Origin: Gibbsiella quercinecans
Lineage (GTDB): Bacteria > Pseudomonadota > Gammaproteobacteria > Enterobacterales > Enterobacteriaceae
Assembly: GCF_002291425.1 (NCBI RefSeq)
Contig: NZ_CP014136.1
Location: 806,001 to 870,000 of the forward strand
DNA: 64,000 nucleotides
Direction: 5' to 3'
In this document: piece by piece, positions 16,349 through 26,297 of the stretch
Position numbering within the stretch: the first letter of the stretch is position 1
How the letters are laid out: each line of letters begins with the position of its first letter
Notes under the pieces: model-generated
Told to the model about the DNA's origin: nothing
What the model saw: only the letters and a program-made list of their open reading frames with translations
Databases searched by the model: none
Program-made: the position numbers and the translations under genes

Positions 16349-17431
16349 ATGGCTGCGGATATCACCCATATTCTTCCCCGCCGGCACACGTTGCCGTTTC
16401 GGGCAACCCACCTGCTGCCGGGGCTGCTGCTAACCGCGTTAATCAGCGCAGTCGCCGTCTGGGCAGCCGCTATCCCCTTGGTGGCGGAATTGGGGCTTGG
16501 CGCCCTGACGCTGGCGATCATTTTCGGCATCCTGGCGGGCAACACGCTCTACCCCTGGCTGCAACCGGTTTGCCACAGCGGCGTACAGCTGGCCAAACAG
16601 CGCCTGCTGCGCCTGGGCATTATCCTTTACGGCTTCCGCCTGACGTTTCAACAGATCGCCGACGTCGGCGCCACCGGCATCATTATTGATGCGTTGACGC
16701 TGAGCAGCACCTTCCTGCTGGCCTGCTGGCTGGGCAAAAGGTGGTTCGGCCTGGATCGCCAAACCACCATGCTGATCGGTGCAGGCAGCAGCATCTGCGG
16801 AGCGGCGGCGGTGATGGCTACCGAGCCGGTATTGAAAGCCGATTCCAGCAAAGTCGCAGTTGCGGTATCCACCGTGGTGGTCTTCGGTACGCTGGCGATT
16901 TTCGTCTACCCGTGGCTGTACCAGCTCAATGCGCACTTTCAATGGGTTGGCTTCAGCCAGCAAACGTTTGGCATCTACGCAGGCTCCACCATTCATGAGG
17001 TGGCGCAGGTGGTGGCCGCTGGGCACGCCATTGGCCCGGATGCGGAAAATGCCGCCGTCATCGCAAAAATGATCCGCGTGATGATGCTGGCGCCGTTTCT
17101 GCTGCTCCTTTCCGGCTTTATCAGCCGCAGCGGCAACGGCATGCAGGCAGAAAAATCCGCCATTACCATTCCGTGGTTCGCGGTGTTGTTTATCGCCGTC
17201 GCGGGCCTGAACTCGTTTCAGCTGTTGCCGGCGCCGCTAGTGCATACGCTGATCGCCGCCGATACCTGGCTGCTGGCCATGGCGATGGCGGCGCTAGGGC
17301 TGACTACTCATATCGGCGCAGTGCGCCAGGCCGGGATGAAGCCGATTCTGCTGGCGACGCTGCTGTTCATCTGGCTGATTATTGGCGGCGGCGCGATTAA
17401 CCTGTGGATTTCACACCTGATGCATGCCTGA
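16349..17431 (+). CDS. yeiH: YeiH-family (UPF0324) inner-membrane protein
   Basis: This 360-residue protein has about ten transmembrane segments. Conserved blocks RLGIILYGFRLTFQQIADVG, GAGSSICGAAAVMATEPV and STIHEVAQVVAAGHAIGPDAE match E. coli YeiH throughout. Family members are poorly characterised; a role in sulfite or related anion export has been suggested, which I cannot verify here. It is divergent from yeiE, its likely regulator. Start ATG as given; the upstream bases have only a weak AAGG ribosome site. Confidence 0.92.
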   Translation: MAADITHILPRRHTLPFRATHLLPGLLLTALISAVAVWAAAIPLVAELGLGALTLAIIFGILAGNTLYPWLQPVCHSGVQLAKQRLLRLGIILYGFRLTFQQIADVGATGIIIDALTLSSTFLLACWLGKRWFGLDRQTTMLIGAGSSICGAAAVMATEPVLKADSSKVAVAVSTVVVFGTLAIFVYPWLYQLNAHFQWVGFSQQTFGIYAGSTIHEVAQVVAAGHAIGPDAENAAVIAKMIRVMMLAPFLLLLSGFISRSGNGMQAEKSAITIPWFAVLFIAVAGLNSFQLLPAPLVHTLIAADTWLLAMAMAALGLTTHIGAVRQAGMKPILLATLLFIWLIIGGGAINLWISHLMHA

Positions 17432-17529
17432 ACGCGCTCGCCCATCTGGGCGGGCGCAACCCGTTGTTCCCCCATTCAATCTCGCCGCCATCAATGCCAT
17501 AATGGCACCGATAATACAGGAGAATAAAA

Positions 17530-18369
17530 ATGAAATTTGTCGGTGCACATGTCAGCGCTGCGGGCGGCGTGGATCAAGCCGTGATCCGCGCCCACCAACT
17601 GGAGGCAACCGCCTTCGCTCTGTTCACCAAAAATCAGCGCCAGTGGAAAGCCGCCCCGCTGTCGGCTGAAACCATCGATAAGTTCAAAAGCGCCTGCGCG
17701 CAGTATCACTATGGCCCGGAACAGATTCTCCCGCACGACAGCTACCTGATTAACCTTGGCCACCCGGTCGCGGAAGCGCTGGAAAAGTCGCGCGACGCCT
17801 TCCTGGATGAAATGCAGCGCTGTGAGCAACTGGGGCTGACATTACTGAACTTCCATCCAGGCAGCCACCTGATGCAGATCGATGAAGATCGTTGCCTGGC
17901 GCGCATCGCCGAATCCATCAACATTGCGTTGGATAAAACGCGTGGCGTCACCGCCGTGATTGAAAACACCGCCGGCCAGGGCAGCAATCTCGGCTTCCGC
18001 TTTGAGCACCTGGCGGCAATCATTGCCGGCGTAGAAGACAAAAGCCGCGTCGGCGTATGTATTGATACCTGCCACGCGTTCGCTGCCGGTTACGATCTGC
18101 GCAGCGAGGAAGAGTGCGAAAAGACCTTCAGGCAGTTAGACGATGTGGTGGGGTTTCATTATTTGCGCGGTATGCATCTCAACGATGCCAAGAGCGAATT
18201 CAACAGCCGCGTTGACCGTCACAACAGCCTGGGGGAAGGCAATATCGGCAAAACCGCGTTCAGCTATATCATGCGCGATCCTCGCTTTGACAATATTCCG
18301 TTGATTCTTGAAACGGTAAACCCGGATATTTGGGCGGAAGAGATTGCCTGGCTGAAGGCACAGCAATAA
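17530..18369 (+). CDS. nfo: Endonuclease IV
   Basis: This 279-residue AP endonuclease cleaves 5' to abasic sites and removes 3' blocking groups in base excision repair. It has a TIM barrel with three metal ions. The metal ligands of the family are in place: H69 (LPHDSYLIN), H109 (NFHPGS), E145 (VIENTAG), D179/H182 ([13 protein letters not shown]), H216 (HLNDAK), D229/H231 ([11 protein letters not shown]) and E261 (LETVNP). AGGAG precedes the ATG. In E. coli the gene belongs to the SoxRS regulon; I see no clear SoxS box here. It ends at a hairpin. Confidence 0.97.
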   Translation: MKFVGAHVSAAGGVDQAVIRAHQLEATAFALFTKNQRQWKAAPLSAETIDKFKSACAQYHYGPEQILPHDSYLINLGHPVAEALEKSRDAFLDEMQRCEQLGLTLLNFHPGSHLMQIDEDRCLARIAESINIALDKTRGVTAVIENTAGQGSNLGFRFEHLAAIIAGVEDKSRVGVCIDTCHAFAAGYDLRSEEECEKTFRQLDDVVGFHYLRGMHLNDAKSEFNSRVDRHNSLGEGNIGKTAFSYIMRDPRFDNIPLILETVNPDIWAEEIAWLKAQQ

Positions 18370-18397
18370 CACGAGGAAAAGTGGGTTCGCCCCTCTG

Positions 18398-18430
18398 CTA
18401 ACCCAGCCGGCGAGCGCCTGGCTGGGTTAG
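18398..18430. terminator. Hairpin between converging nfo and adhP
   Basis: CTAACCCAGCC ... GGCTGGGTTAG, an 11-bp perfect stem with an 11-base loop, lies 29 bp past nfo. No strong T-run follows on either strand, so it may be only a weak or bidirectional terminator. Confidence 0.5.
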
Positions 18431-18477
18431 ATAAAGCGCTGTTTTAATGAACCGCCTGCATCAAAGCAGGCCGGCAA

Positions 18478-19491
18478 TTAGCGCGTCTTGAAATCAATAA
18501 CCATGCGGCCTTTGATTTTGCCCTGTTCCATTTCATGGAAGATGGCGTTGATGTCTTCCACCGGGCGCAGGGTGACTTTCGGCACCACTTTGCCTTCGGC
18601 GGCGAAGGCGAACGCTTCCGCCAGATCCTTACGGGTACCCACCAGCGAGCCTACAACCTGGATACCGTCCAGCACCAGGCGTGGAATGCTCAGGCTCATG
18701 GCCTCCGGCGGTAAGCCAACGGCAACCACGCGCGCGCCGGCGCGCACGGCGTCAACGGCAGAGTTGAAGGCGGCTTTGGCAACCGCAGTCACCACGGCGG
18801 CGTGTGCCCCGCCCACTTTTTCCTGGATCACTTTCGCCGCATCTTCATTGCGGGAGTTAATGACCAGATCCGCCCCCATATCACGGGCGAAATTGAGCTG
18901 TTCGTCATTCACGTCCACCGCAATCACTTTGGCGTTGAAAACGTTTTTCGCATATTGCAGCGCCAGGTTACCCAGGCCGCCCAAACCGTAAATGGCGATC
19001 CATTCACCCGGCTCAATCTGCGAAACCTTAACCGCCTTATAGGTGGTCACACCGGCGCAGGTCACGCTGCTGGCAGCGGCGGAATCAAGCCCGTCAGGCA
19101 CTTTGACCGAATAGTCGGCCATGACGATGCACTCTTCCGCCATCCCGCCGTCCACCGTATAGCCGGCATTTTTTACCGAGCGGCACAGGGTTTCATTCCC
19201 TGAAGTACAGTATTCACAGTAACCACACCCTTCAAAGAACCAGGCCACGCTGGCACGATCGCCCACTTTCAGCGACGTCACGCCAGGGCCGACGGCCGTC
19301 ACCAGGCCAACACCTTCATGGCCGAGCGTCAGGCCCGTCCTGTCACCGAAATCGCCGTTTTTAACGTGCAAATCCGTGTGGCACACCCCACAGCAGTCCA
19401 TTTTCAACAACGCTTCGCCGTGACGTAACGGGCGAACTTCTTTACTCACCACCTCAACCTGATGATCCGCGGTAACTACTGCTGCTTTCAT
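18478..19491 (-). CDS. adhP: Zinc-dependent alcohol dehydrogenase AdhP
   Basis: This 337-residue, NAD-dependent, propanol-preferring alcohol dehydrogenase is of the medium-chain family. Catalytic zinc ligands are C37 (CGVCHTD) and H59-E60 (GHEG). The structural zinc site is C89, C92, C95, C103. The Rossmann motif GLGGLG is intact. GGGAG lies before the ATG. A near-consensus Fur box sits 28-46 bp upstream, overlapping the likely promoter or leader. adhP is not part of this locus in E. coli, so it is an insertion relative to that order. Confidence 0.93.
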   Translation of the reverse strand: MKAAVVTADHQVEVVSKEVRPLRHGEALLKMDCCGVCHTDLHVKNGDFGDRTGLTLGHEGVGLVTAVGPGVTSLKVGDRASVAWFFEGCGYCEYCTSGNETLCRSVKNAGYTVDGGMAEECIVMADYSVKVPDGLDSAAASSVTCAGVTTYKAVKVSQIEPGEWIAIYGLGGLGNLALQYAKNVFNAKVIAVDVNDEQLNFARDMGADLVINSRNEDAAKVIQEKVGGAHAAVVTAVAKAAFNSAVDAVRAGARVVAVGLPPEAMSLSIPRLVLDGIQVVGSLVGTRKDLAEAFAFAAEGKVVPKVTLRPVEDINAIFHEMEQGKIKGRMVIDFKTR

Positions 19492-19518
19492 CGATTAACT
19501 CCCTAAACAATAAAAAAG

Positions 19519-19537
19519 GATAATGAAAATCATTATC
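19519..19537 (-). promoter_or_regulatory. Near-perfect Fur box upstream of adhP
   Basis: GATAATGAAAATCATTATC matches the 19-bp consensus at 18 of 19 positions and is embedded in a 25-bp dyad (AAGGATAATGA-AAA-TCATTATCCTT). It starts 28 bp upstream of the adhP ATG. Confidence 0.85.
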
Positions 19538-19779
19538 CTTGCTAGTTTAAATTATTACGCTTGGTAATGGGAAGTGCATATCTTTGCGTCTTGCACATGA
19601 ATTACAAGAAGCGGTAAATCCGTCGATTAAAGCGTAGCAGTATGAAATTTAATCGCAAAGACGATAATATGTAAGCAGAAATTACCACATGCACCGGATG
19701 GTTTTTCACGGGTTCAAAACGATGGTGGGCTGTTTGCTGTTTTCTGGTAGCCGTAATCCGTGCAACAACACATAAAGAA

Positions 19780-19808
19780 AATGCCAGTCAGATACGCTGA
19801 CTGGCATT
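19780..19808 (-). terminator. fruBKA terminator
   Basis: AATGCCAGTCAG-ATACG-CTGACTGGCATT, a 12-bp perfect stem, is followed on the - strand by TTTCTTT. It sits about 100 bp past the fruA stop. Confidence 0.7.
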
Positions 19809-19908
19809 AATATTATTAATCTATCCGTTAATGCTTCAAGTTACAGCCGTTTTGTGTTTATGTTCTGCAACTCGAATTATTTTGGAAATATTATAAATTG
19901 TTCTACGA

Positions 19909-21609
19909 TTACGCTGCGCTGGCAGCCGGCACTTCCGCACGTTTCAAAATCGCGTAGGCGACACCCGCTACGACCGTACCGGCAATGATCGAGACCAGAT
20001 ACAGCAGCACCGGACTGATAGCACCAGGGATCAGCAGCACGAACAACCCGCCGTGCGGCGCCATCAGTTTAGCGCCAAAGGCCATCGACAGCGCACCGGT
20101 CAAGGCACCGCCGACGATACAGCAAGGCAATACGCGCATCGGATCGCGGGCCGCGAACGGGATCGCCCCTTCAGAGATGAAGCACAGGCCCAGCACCAGT
20201 GCCGCTTTGCCCCCTTCACGCTCAGACTTCTCGAATTTACGTGCAGCCAGCAGCGTCGCCAGGCCCATGGCCAGCGGCGGCACCATACCGGCAGCCATAA
20301 TCGCCGCCATCGGCGCATAAACCGAAGAACTCAGCAACGCCACACCAAAGGCATAGGCCGCTTTGTTTACCGGGCCGCCCATATCGGTACACATCATCGC
20401 ACCGAGAATGGCGCCCAACAGCACCGCGTTAGCCGTACCCAGCGATTGCAGCCAGTTGGTCAGGCCTTCCATGATTTTCGCCACCGGCGTACCGACCACA
20501 TAAATCATGACCAGACCGGTAACCAGGCTCGCCACCAATGGAATAATCAATATTGGCTTCAGCGCTTCCATACTCTGCGGCAAATGCAGCTTGCTGCTGA
20601 TGAACTTCGCGACATAACCGGCCAGGAAACCGGCGATGATACCGCCGATAAAACCAGCACCCGTGCTCACGGCCAGCATCCCGCCGATCAACCCTGGGGT
20701 TAACCCCGGGCGGTCAGCGATAGAAAAGGCGATATACCCGGCCAGAACCGGCACCATCAGGGCAAAAGCCGAGCCACCGCCGATCTGCATTAACGCAGCT
20801 GCCAACGTGCCCTTAACTTCAAAGGCTTTAATGCCGAACACAAACGACAGCGCGATACACAAGCCGCCCGCCACCACCATCGGCAGCATGTAAGACACAC
20901 CGGTCAACAGGTGGCGATATGGGCCCGTCCCCGTCCCTTCTTTCTTGCCCTTGCCGCCGGCTTTGGCAGGATCGCCGTTTTTCTGCGGCTCGAACACTTC
21001 CGCTTCGGCCACCGCTTTATCCAGCTCCTGCGCCGTTTTCTTCAGCGCCAGGCCGGTGGTGGTCCGGTACATACGTTTACCGGCGAATTTATCCAAATCG
21101 ACTTCAATATCCGCAGCCACCACAACCAGATCGGCCGCTTCCACTTCTTCCGGCGTGATCACATTGCCGGCGCCCACGGAGCCACGGGTTTCCACCTTCA
21201 CCCACCAGCCGCGTTTTTTCGCTTCGGTTTCGATGGCCTCTGCCGCCATGAAAGTATGCGCGACGCCGGTTGGACAGGCCGTTACCGCCACAATACGCAG
21301 CGGGCCGCTGGCCTTTTTCGCCGGTGTGACCGCCTGCGGCGCCTGGTAAGGTTTCGCTTCCGCCTGCGCCTGTTTCAGGAACGCCTCAGGTTCACGCACC
21401 GCGTGCTCTACATCCCCGACGTACACTTTTTTGCCATTGAGCGCCGGATCCGCAGGCGCCGCCTGGCCAACCACGACCACCAGTTCCGCATCCGCCGGCG
21501 TTTTAACCAGCGTCAGCCCGGCTTTTTCCGTCGCAGCACCCAAAATACGTTGCGCCAGGTGACCAGATGCTTGCCCCAGCGAACTGTCTATTATCAGCAG
21601 CGTTTTCAT
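19909..21609 (-). CDS. fruA: Fructose PTS enzyme IIB'BC
   Basis: This 566-residue fructose-specific PTS permease takes up fructose and phosphorylates it to fructose 1-phosphate. It has a degenerate N-terminal IIB' domain (about 1-95), an active IIB domain with the phosphorylated cysteine in VTACPTGVAHTFMAAEAIE (near 110-130), and a IIC membrane domain from about residue 230, containing MCTDMGGPVNKAAYAFG. This is the full E. coli-type layout. It is the last gene of fruBKA, 13 bp after fruK. Confidence 0.97.
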   Translation of the reverse strand: MKTLLIIDSSLGQASGHLAQRILGAATEKAGLTLVKTPADAELVVVVGQAAPADPALNGKKVYVGDVEHAVREPEAFLKQAQAEAKPYQAPQAVTPAKKASGPLRIVAVTACPTGVAHTFMAAEAIETEAKKRGWWVKVETRGSVGAGNVITPEEVEAADLVVVAADIEVDLDKFAGKRMYRTTTGLALKKTAQELDKAVAEAEVFEPQKNGDPAKAGGKGKKEGTGTGPYRHLLTGVSYMLPMVVAGGLCIALSFVFGIKAFEVKGTLAAALMQIGGGSAFALMVPVLAGYIAFSIADRPGLTPGLIGGMLAVSTGAGFIGGIIAGFLAGYVAKFISSKLHLPQSMEALKPILIIPLVASLVTGLVMIYVVGTPVAKIMEGLTNWLQSLGTANAVLLGAILGAMMCTDMGGPVNKAAYAFGVALLSSSVYAPMAAIMAAGMVPPLAMGLATLLAARKFEKSEREGGKAALVLGLCFISEGAIPFAARDPMRVLPCCIVGGALTGALSMAFGAKLMAPHGGLFVLLIPGAISPVLLYLVSIIAGTVVAGVAYAILKRAEVPAASAA

Positions 21610-21622
21610 CCTGCCTCCTGTC

Positions 21623-22564
21623 CTAGCTGTTAAAAGGTTTCAGATCGACGCGCGCCATCATCGCGGCCAACTGAGGGCGATCGGTCACGCCAACGTTGCT
21701 CTGGCTAACGGCCAGTGCAGCCACGGCGGTGGCCAAACGCAGAGTATGCTCGCTGGATTCACGCATCAGCAGGCCATAGATCAGGCCGCCAACCATAGAA
21801 TCGCCGGCACCCACGGTGCTCACCACTTCACAAGCCGGCGGTTTGGCAATCCAGGCGCCGGAGGCGTTAACCCATAGGGCGCCTTCGGCCCCCAGTGAAA
21901 TCACCACATGGGCAATACCCTGTTCGCGCAGCGCGTGCGCGGCTTCCACCACGTCTTGCAGCGTCGGCAATGGCCGCCCGGCCCAGATTTCCAGCTCGCG
22001 GCGGTTTGGCTTAACCAGCCAGGGCGAAGCCTTCAGCCCGGCGACCAGCGCTTCGCGGCTACTGTCAAAAATGATACACGGACACTGCGCGCGCAGGCGT
22101 GTCATCCAGTCGGTAAAGGCTTCCGGCGCTACGCCGGCCGGCAGGCTGCCGCTGACCGCCACCATATCGAACTGGCCCAGCCAGCTCAGGGAGTCGGTGA
22201 CGAAACGCTCCCAATCCTGCTCCGTTACGTCAAAACCGGAGAAGTTCAGATCGGTCACTTCGCCGTCTTTTTCCGTTAGCTTCACGTTGATACGCGTGCG
22301 GCCTGGAACAACCTGAAAACGGTTGGCAATCCCCAGATCGCTAAACAGCAGTTGGAAACCATCCTGGTTCTCTTTCCCCAGGAAACCACCGACGGTGACG
22401 TCGATCCCCAGATCCTTTAATACCTTGGCAACATTTATGCCTTTGCCCGCCGCATGCAACCCGGTGGTTTTCACCAGGTTAACTTCACCGCGTTCGATTG
22501 CCGGGCAAAACCCCACCAGATCGTAAGCAGGATTCAGCGTAATTGTTGCAACCCTTCTGCTCAT
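21623..22564 (-). CDS. fruK: 1-phosphofructokinase
   Basis: This 313-residue PfkB-family kinase converts fructose 1-phosphate and ATP to fructose 1,6-bisphosphate. The PfkB signatures are present: [21 protein letters not shown] near the N-terminus and the anion-hole/catalytic [17 protein letters not shown] near residue 250. Its start overlaps the fruB stop by four bases and it precedes fruA by 13 bp, so all three are one operon under Cra. Confidence 0.97.
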   Translation of the reverse strand: MSRRVATITLNPAYDLVGFCPAIERGEVNLVKTTGLHAAGKGINVAKVLKDLGIDVTVGGFLGKENQDGFQLLFSDLGIANRFQVVPGRTRINVKLTEKDGEVTDLNFSGFDVTEQDWERFVTDSLSWLGQFDMVAVSGSLPAGVAPEAFTDWMTRLRAQCPCIIFDSSREALVAGLKASPWLVKPNRRELEIWAGRPLPTLQDVVEAAHALREQGIAHVVISLGAEGALWVNASGAWIAKPPACEVVSTVGAGDSMVGGLIYGLLMRESSEHTLRLATAVAALAVSQSNVGVTDRPQLAAMMARVDLKPFNS

Positions 22565-23694
22565 GCTGCCCCCTCGCCCAAACCTTCACTAATTGCTTCG
22601 CCGATCGCTTTCAGCGCAGCTTCAGCATCCTCGCCGTTGGCGGTAAAGCGCAGGTGATGCCCTTTTTTGACGCCCAGCGCCACCACTTTCATCAGGCTGC
22701 GGCCGTTAACCGGTTTGCCCGTACCATCCAGATTGGTCACGGTGATTTCACTGTTGAATTTCTTGATCACGTTCACCAGCATTGCGCCTGGGCGAGCATG
22801 CAGGCCGTGATCGTTATGGATCACATATTCTGCCGTCAGCACTTCGCTTTGCTCTGCAACGTCGCTGGTCAGCAGCGCCAGCACACCGGCGGCATCAGCG
22901 TTCAGCAAACGTTCAGCTTTATTCGCCTGCAGCAAATCGCTCAGGTAATTCAGCACGGCCAGCGGTTGTTCATCGGCCACGGCAACGGTCAGCAGCAGCG
23001 CCACGTTTTCACCGTCTTCTTCAAATGCCTGCGCCGGGCGGCTTACCGTCGCCGCGCTGTGCAGGTTGCCTTCGGTGCTGTCGCTCAGCCAGATACCCTG
23101 CCCCAGGTTCAACGGCTTGTGGGTAATCACATCGCTGACAAAGCTGGCGTTTACCGCGCCCAGTTTTTGCAGGCGGCCGGCGTTCAGCGCCTGCAGCGTC
23201 ATCAGGCTGTCTGCGGCAACGTCCAACGCGATTAATGAAGCGTCGAATTGGAATTCATCGGCTTGTTTTTCGCCCATCAGCAGGCTGCGTAACTCTTCCG
23301 CCGAGGTGGTTTTCGCCATTTGGTCGGCCACGCTGTCGTCGCTCAAGACGTGCGTCAACTGGCGCAACAGCGCCAGGTGCTCATCGGAACGGGCAGCGAT
23401 GCCAATCACGATATAGGCCGTCTGGCCTTCACCCCAAGTGATCCCCTGCGGGAACTGAAACACCTGAACCCCAGTGTTCAGCACCAGATCGCGGGTGTCC
23501 GTGGTACCATGGGGAATGGCGATGCCGTTGCCCAAATAGGTGGAAGTTTGCAATTCGCGCTGCTTCATGCCGTCAACATAACCGGCGCTGACGCACCCGG
23601 CGGCGGTAAGCGCGGCGGCAACTTGCTCGATCGCGTCCTGTTTGCTGCTTGCGGTAGCGCCCAGGTGAATGTCTTGCTGTGACAACTGGAACAT
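22561..23694 (-). CDS. fruB: Fructose PTS diphosphoryl transfer protein (EIIA-M-FPr)
   Basis: This 377-residue cytoplasmic protein passes phosphate from enzyme I to FruA. The N-terminal EIIA domain has its active-site histidine in [13 protein letters not shown] (about residue 62). A central M domain, which lets FruB act in regulation, follows. The C-terminal HPr-like FPr domain has its histidine in [12 protein letters not shown]. The gene is first in fruBKA; two Cra sites lie 22-100 bp upstream. The start has GGAG (AGGAGAG) just before it. Confidence 0.97.
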   Translation of the reverse strand: MFQLSQQDIHLGATASSKQDAIEQVAAALTAAGCVSAGYVDGMKQRELQTSTYLGNGIAIPHGTTDTRDLVLNTGVQVFQFPQGITWGEGQTAYIVIGIAARSDEHLALLRQLTHVLSDDSVADQMAKTTSAEELRSLLMGEKQADEFQFDASLIALDVAADSLMTLQALNAGRLQKLGAVNASFVSDVITHKPLNLGQGIWLSDSTEGNLHSAATVSRPAQAFEEDGENVALLLTVAVADEQPLAVLNYLSDLLQANKAERLLNADAAGVLALLTSDVAEQSEVLTAEYVIHNDHGLHARPGAMLVNVIKKFNSEITVTNLDGTGKPVNGRSLMKVVALGVKKGHHLRFTANGEDAEAALKAIGEAISEGLGEGAA

Positions 23695-23715
23695 GACTCT
23701 CCTCTCCTGCCGAAT

Positions 23716-23727
23716 TGAATCGTTTCA
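23716..23727 (-). promoter_or_regulatory. Cra (FruR) site, proximal
   Basis: TGAATCGTTTCA matches the Cra consensus TGAAWCGNTTCA; it is 22 bp upstream of the fruB start codon, within the leader or promoter. Confidence 0.85.
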
Positions 23728-23782
23728 GCTTTATTGAGAAAAAGGAGCGTTACACAAACCAACCCAGTCAATTTGGTAACGC

Positions 23783-23794
23783 TGAAACGTTTCA
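23783..23794 (-). promoter_or_regulatory. Cra (FruR) site, distal
   Basis: TGAAACGTTTCA is a perfect palindrome (extended GCTGAAACGTTTCA). Together with the proximal site it reproduces the two-site arrangement of the E. coli fru operator; repression is relieved by fructose 1-phosphate. Confidence 0.9.
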
Positions 23795-23941
23795 AAGAGT
23801 GTGTGACCAGCACAAGCTGAAAGCAAGTTTTCTTAATTTCGACGTGATATATTTTTGACCTTACGCACACTTTCCTTAAGGGCGCGCTAAACAGCACGGC
23901 AAAATGAGACGTCGCGCTGAAATTTTGCTGAAGGAGAAAAC

Positions 23942-24358
23942 ATGGCGGTATTAACGGGCATCGGGGTGATCATTGTTAACGCAAACGGCGAGATCCTGCT
24001 GGGCAAACGCTGCGGCAAGCATGCGCCCTATTGGTCCATCCCCGGCGGCCACCTGGAGAGCGGCGAAAGCTTTGAACAATGCGCCCAGCGTGAAATCGCA
24101 GAGGAAACCGGCCTGATGATTGCCCCACCAACCTTTATTGGCGTGAGCAACAACCTGGAAACCTGGCGCCAGGAAGGCAAGCATACGGTATCCATCTGCA
24201 TGCTGGCGCCACACCCGGGCGGTGAACCGGTGCTGAAAGAACCCGACAAATGTGCCGAATGGCGCTGGTGCCGGCCCGATGCCCTGCCGGAACCCCATTT
24301 TGAGGCCAGCCGCAACGCTATCCAGCTGTGGCAAACAGGGCGTGTTTACCCGCAATAA
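23942..24358 (+). CDS. Nudix hydrolase
   Basis: This 138-residue protein has a complete Nudix box, GHLESGESFEQCAQREIAEETGL (residues about 36-58), fitting GX5EX7REUXEEXGU. The best guess is a (d)NTP or related nucleotide pyrophosphatase, since IPGGHLE and the short length resemble MutT-like family members; the substrate is not predictable. AAGGAG precedes the ATG. It is divergent from fruBKA and followed by setB; there is no E. coli counterpart at this exact site. Confidence 0.85.
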   Translation: MAVLTGIGVIIVNANGEILLGKRCGKHAPYWSIPGGHLESGESFEQCAQREIAEETGLMIAPPTFIGVSNNLETWRQEGKHTVSICMLAPHPGGEPVLKEPDKCAEWRWCRPDALPEPHFEASRNAIQLWQTGRVYPQ

Positions 24359-24502
24359 CCTGCGCCGCCGTCAACAAATATGCGGCGTTAATCGCAGGAA
24401 TAATATCTTTACGTTTTAGCGCGCTGAAACCGGTTTTGGTTTGTTTTCAACGCGCGTATGATGCGCGCGTCCTTTTCCCTTTATTGGCCAAATAACCATC
24501 GC

Positions 24503-25681
24503 ATGCGCACAACAACCGCAGTCACCCGGCGCCAACCCGATCTTACTTCGCTGGCGTTCATCATCGTCGCTTTTCTCACCGGCATTGCCGGCGCGTTGCA
24601 AACCCCAACGCTGAGCCTGTTCCTGACCACCGAGGTTCACGCTCGCCCAACGATGGTCGGGTTGTTTTTTACCGGCAGTGCGGTGATCAGCATCCTGATT
24701 AGCCAGTTCCTGGCCAGCCGCTCCGATAAAAAAGGGGACCGCAAGACGCTGATCTTCCTGTGCTGCATGCTGGGCGCGTTGGGCTGCGTATTGTTCGCCT
24801 GGAACCGCAGCTATTATCTGTTGCTGATTGTCGGCGTGGTGCTGACCAGCCTGGGGTCTACCGCCAACCCGCAGATGTTCGCCCTGGCGCGTGAACATGC
24901 CGATCATACCGGGCGCGAAGCGGTAATGTTCAGCACCATCCTGCGTGCGCAGGTGTCATTGGCCTGGGTGGTTGGCCCGCCGCTGGCTTTCGCCCTGGCG
25001 CTGGGGTTTGGTTTCAAAATGATGTACCTGGCCGCCGCGGCCGCGTTTATCGCCTGCGGCATACTGGTATGGAAAACGCTGCCGTCCGTCCCCAGAGCCC
25101 TGGCGCCCGCGGGCGGCCGATTGGAAGCGCCACGCAGGAACCGGCGCGATACGCTGCTGCTGTTTGTGGCCTGCACTCTGATGTGGACAGCCAACTGCAT
25201 GTACCTGATCAATATGCCGCTGTATGTTGTGCATGAGCTGCAAATGTCGGAAAAACTGGCCGGGGTGCTGATGGGCTGTGCCGCCGGGCTGGAAATCCCC
25301 ACGATGTTGCTGGCGGGCATGCTGGCCAAACGTGCCGGGAAACGCTTGCTGATGCGCTATGCGGTGATTGCCGGCGTGCTGTTCTATGGCGGGCTGCTGT
25401 TTATTACCGGCACCTGGCAACTGATTGCCTTACAGTTGCTGAACGCGATGTTCATCGGCGTGCTGGCCGGAATCGGCATGCTCTATTTCCAGGATTTGAT
25501 GCCCGGCCAGGCAGGTGCCGCCACCACGCTGTATAGCAATACCAACCGCGTTGGCTGGATCATTGCCGGTTCGGTTGCCGGCGCGGCGGCAGAAATATGG
25601 AGCTATCACGCAGTGTTCTATTTCGCACTGGCCGCCGTGATGGGATCATTACTGTGCATGTGGCGGCTGAAAGACGCTTAG
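24503..25681 (+). CDS. setB: Sugar efflux transporter SetB
   Basis: This major-facilitator protein has 12 transmembrane segments and exports sugars such as lactose or glucose analogues in the E. coli family. AFIIVAFLTGIAGALQTPTL, GSTANPQMFALAREHADHTGREAVMFS and YFQDLMPGQAGAATTLY are nearly identical to SetB. An earlier in-frame ATG at 24458 gives a 407-residue protein; 24503 (392 residues) is chosen because the length and DLTS alignment then match E. coli SetB. Neither start has a good ribosome site. A GC-rich dyad surrounds the earlier ATG. Confidence 0.9.
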   Translation: MRTTTAVTRRQPDLTSLAFIIVAFLTGIAGALQTPTLSLFLTTEVHARPTMVGLFFTGSAVISILISQFLASRSDKKGDRKTLIFLCCMLGALGCVLFAWNRSYYLLLIVGVVLTSLGSTANPQMFALAREHADHTGREAVMFSTILRAQVSLAWVVGPPLAFALALGFGFKMMYLAAAAAFIACGILVWKTLPSVPRALAPAGGRLEAPRRNRRDTLLLFVACTLMWTANCMYLINMPLYVVHELQMSEKLAGVLMGCAAGLEIPTMLLAGMLAKRAGKRLLMRYAVIAGVLFYGGLLFITGTWQLIALQLLNAMFIGVLAGIGMLYFQDLMPGQAGAATTLYSNTNRVGWIIAGSVAGAAAEIWSYHAVFYFALAAVMGSLLCMWRLKDA

Positions 25682-25693
25682 CCGCTATAGCCC

Positions 25694-25960
25694 CTAAGGA
25701 GCAGTATCCGCTTCCAGCCTGGCCAGATAGATCAACGCCGCATCACGGTGATCGTGGCACATTTCACGGCTGGGCTGCAGGCTGGCGCAGACTTTTGGCC
25801 GCAGTGGGGAATGGAACAGCCCGCAGCGCCAGTGTTGATCCAGATGGATACAGCGCGTATTCGCCGGCTTGCCGTTCGGCATGCCGGGCATCGGGCTGGA
25901 TATAGAAGGCGCGATACAGCAGGCGCCACAGTCGGTACGACAATCCACGGCGCGCTCCAA
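25694..25960 (-). CDS. yeiW: YeiW family (UPF0153) cysteine-cluster protein
   Basis: This 88-residue protein starts [20 protein letters not shown] and continues with [10 protein letters not shown] and [11 protein letters not shown], matching E. coli YeiW closely. The conserved cysteines (CxxxCGACC early, later C in RCGLF, VCAS, EMCH) resemble a zinc or iron-sulfur cluster site of the YkgJ group. The function is unknown. It is convergent with setB, ending 12 bp away; its neighbours match the E. coli order setB-yeiW-yeiP. Confidence 0.88.
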   Translation of the reverse strand: MERAVDCRTDCGACCIAPSISSPMPGMPNGKPANTRCIHLDQHWRCGLFHSPLRPKVCASLQPSREMCHDHRDAALIYLARLEADTAP

Positions 25961-26297
25961 TAGGCTGGCGGCAAGAGAAAGGCGACAATAGCAGTGGCGC
26001 TATATTACCGCCAGCATAATCCCACGCCTGGCGCTGGAAACTTTCGCCGGTGTTATTTTCTCCCCCTTTAATAAGCAGCTTGCGGCACCAGGACACGCTC
26101 TTATCATCCCCGTTACCAGCACTTACCATTACCACCAGGTAACAAAAAATCGGTTTACCTGCCTCGCATCTCACACAAAAAACAATAACAGCCAAAAATA
26201 CGCACAAAATACGCAATAAATTGTCTTTACACACACCAATCACGCTCGTACCATTCAGCTAGTACAATCATCACTACCCGAAACCTTCAGGAATCTC
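25961..26297. other. Gap with the mtr promoter
   Basis: 337 bp between yeiW and mtr. A leftward frame crosses it and overlaps yeiW, but it has no homology or ribosome site, so I do not call it. The right end holds the mtr promoter and a TrpR-like operator. Confidence 0.55.
26226..26266 (+). promoter_or_regulatory. mtr promoter with a TrpR-like operator over the -10
   Basis: TTTACA (26226-26231) and TACCAT (26249-26254) are 17 bp apart. GTACCATTCAGCTAGTACA (26248-26266) has GTAC arms and the CTAGTAC half-site of trp operators and resembles the E. coli mtr operator. It overlaps the -10 box, as expected for repression by TrpR. Confidence 0.5.

Larger units (their letters stand above)
19492..19908. 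other. Gap between adhP and fruA
   Basis: 417 bp with no gene. It contains the Fur box of adhP (19519-19537) and, at its left-running far end, the fruBKA terminator (19780-19808). The middle 200 bp are AT-rich and show nothing I can name. Confidence 0.6.

Noticed and set aside
25764..26243. 159-codon leftward frame overlapping yeiW
   Set aside because: It overlaps most of the well-supported yeiW in another frame, has no homology and no ribosome site.
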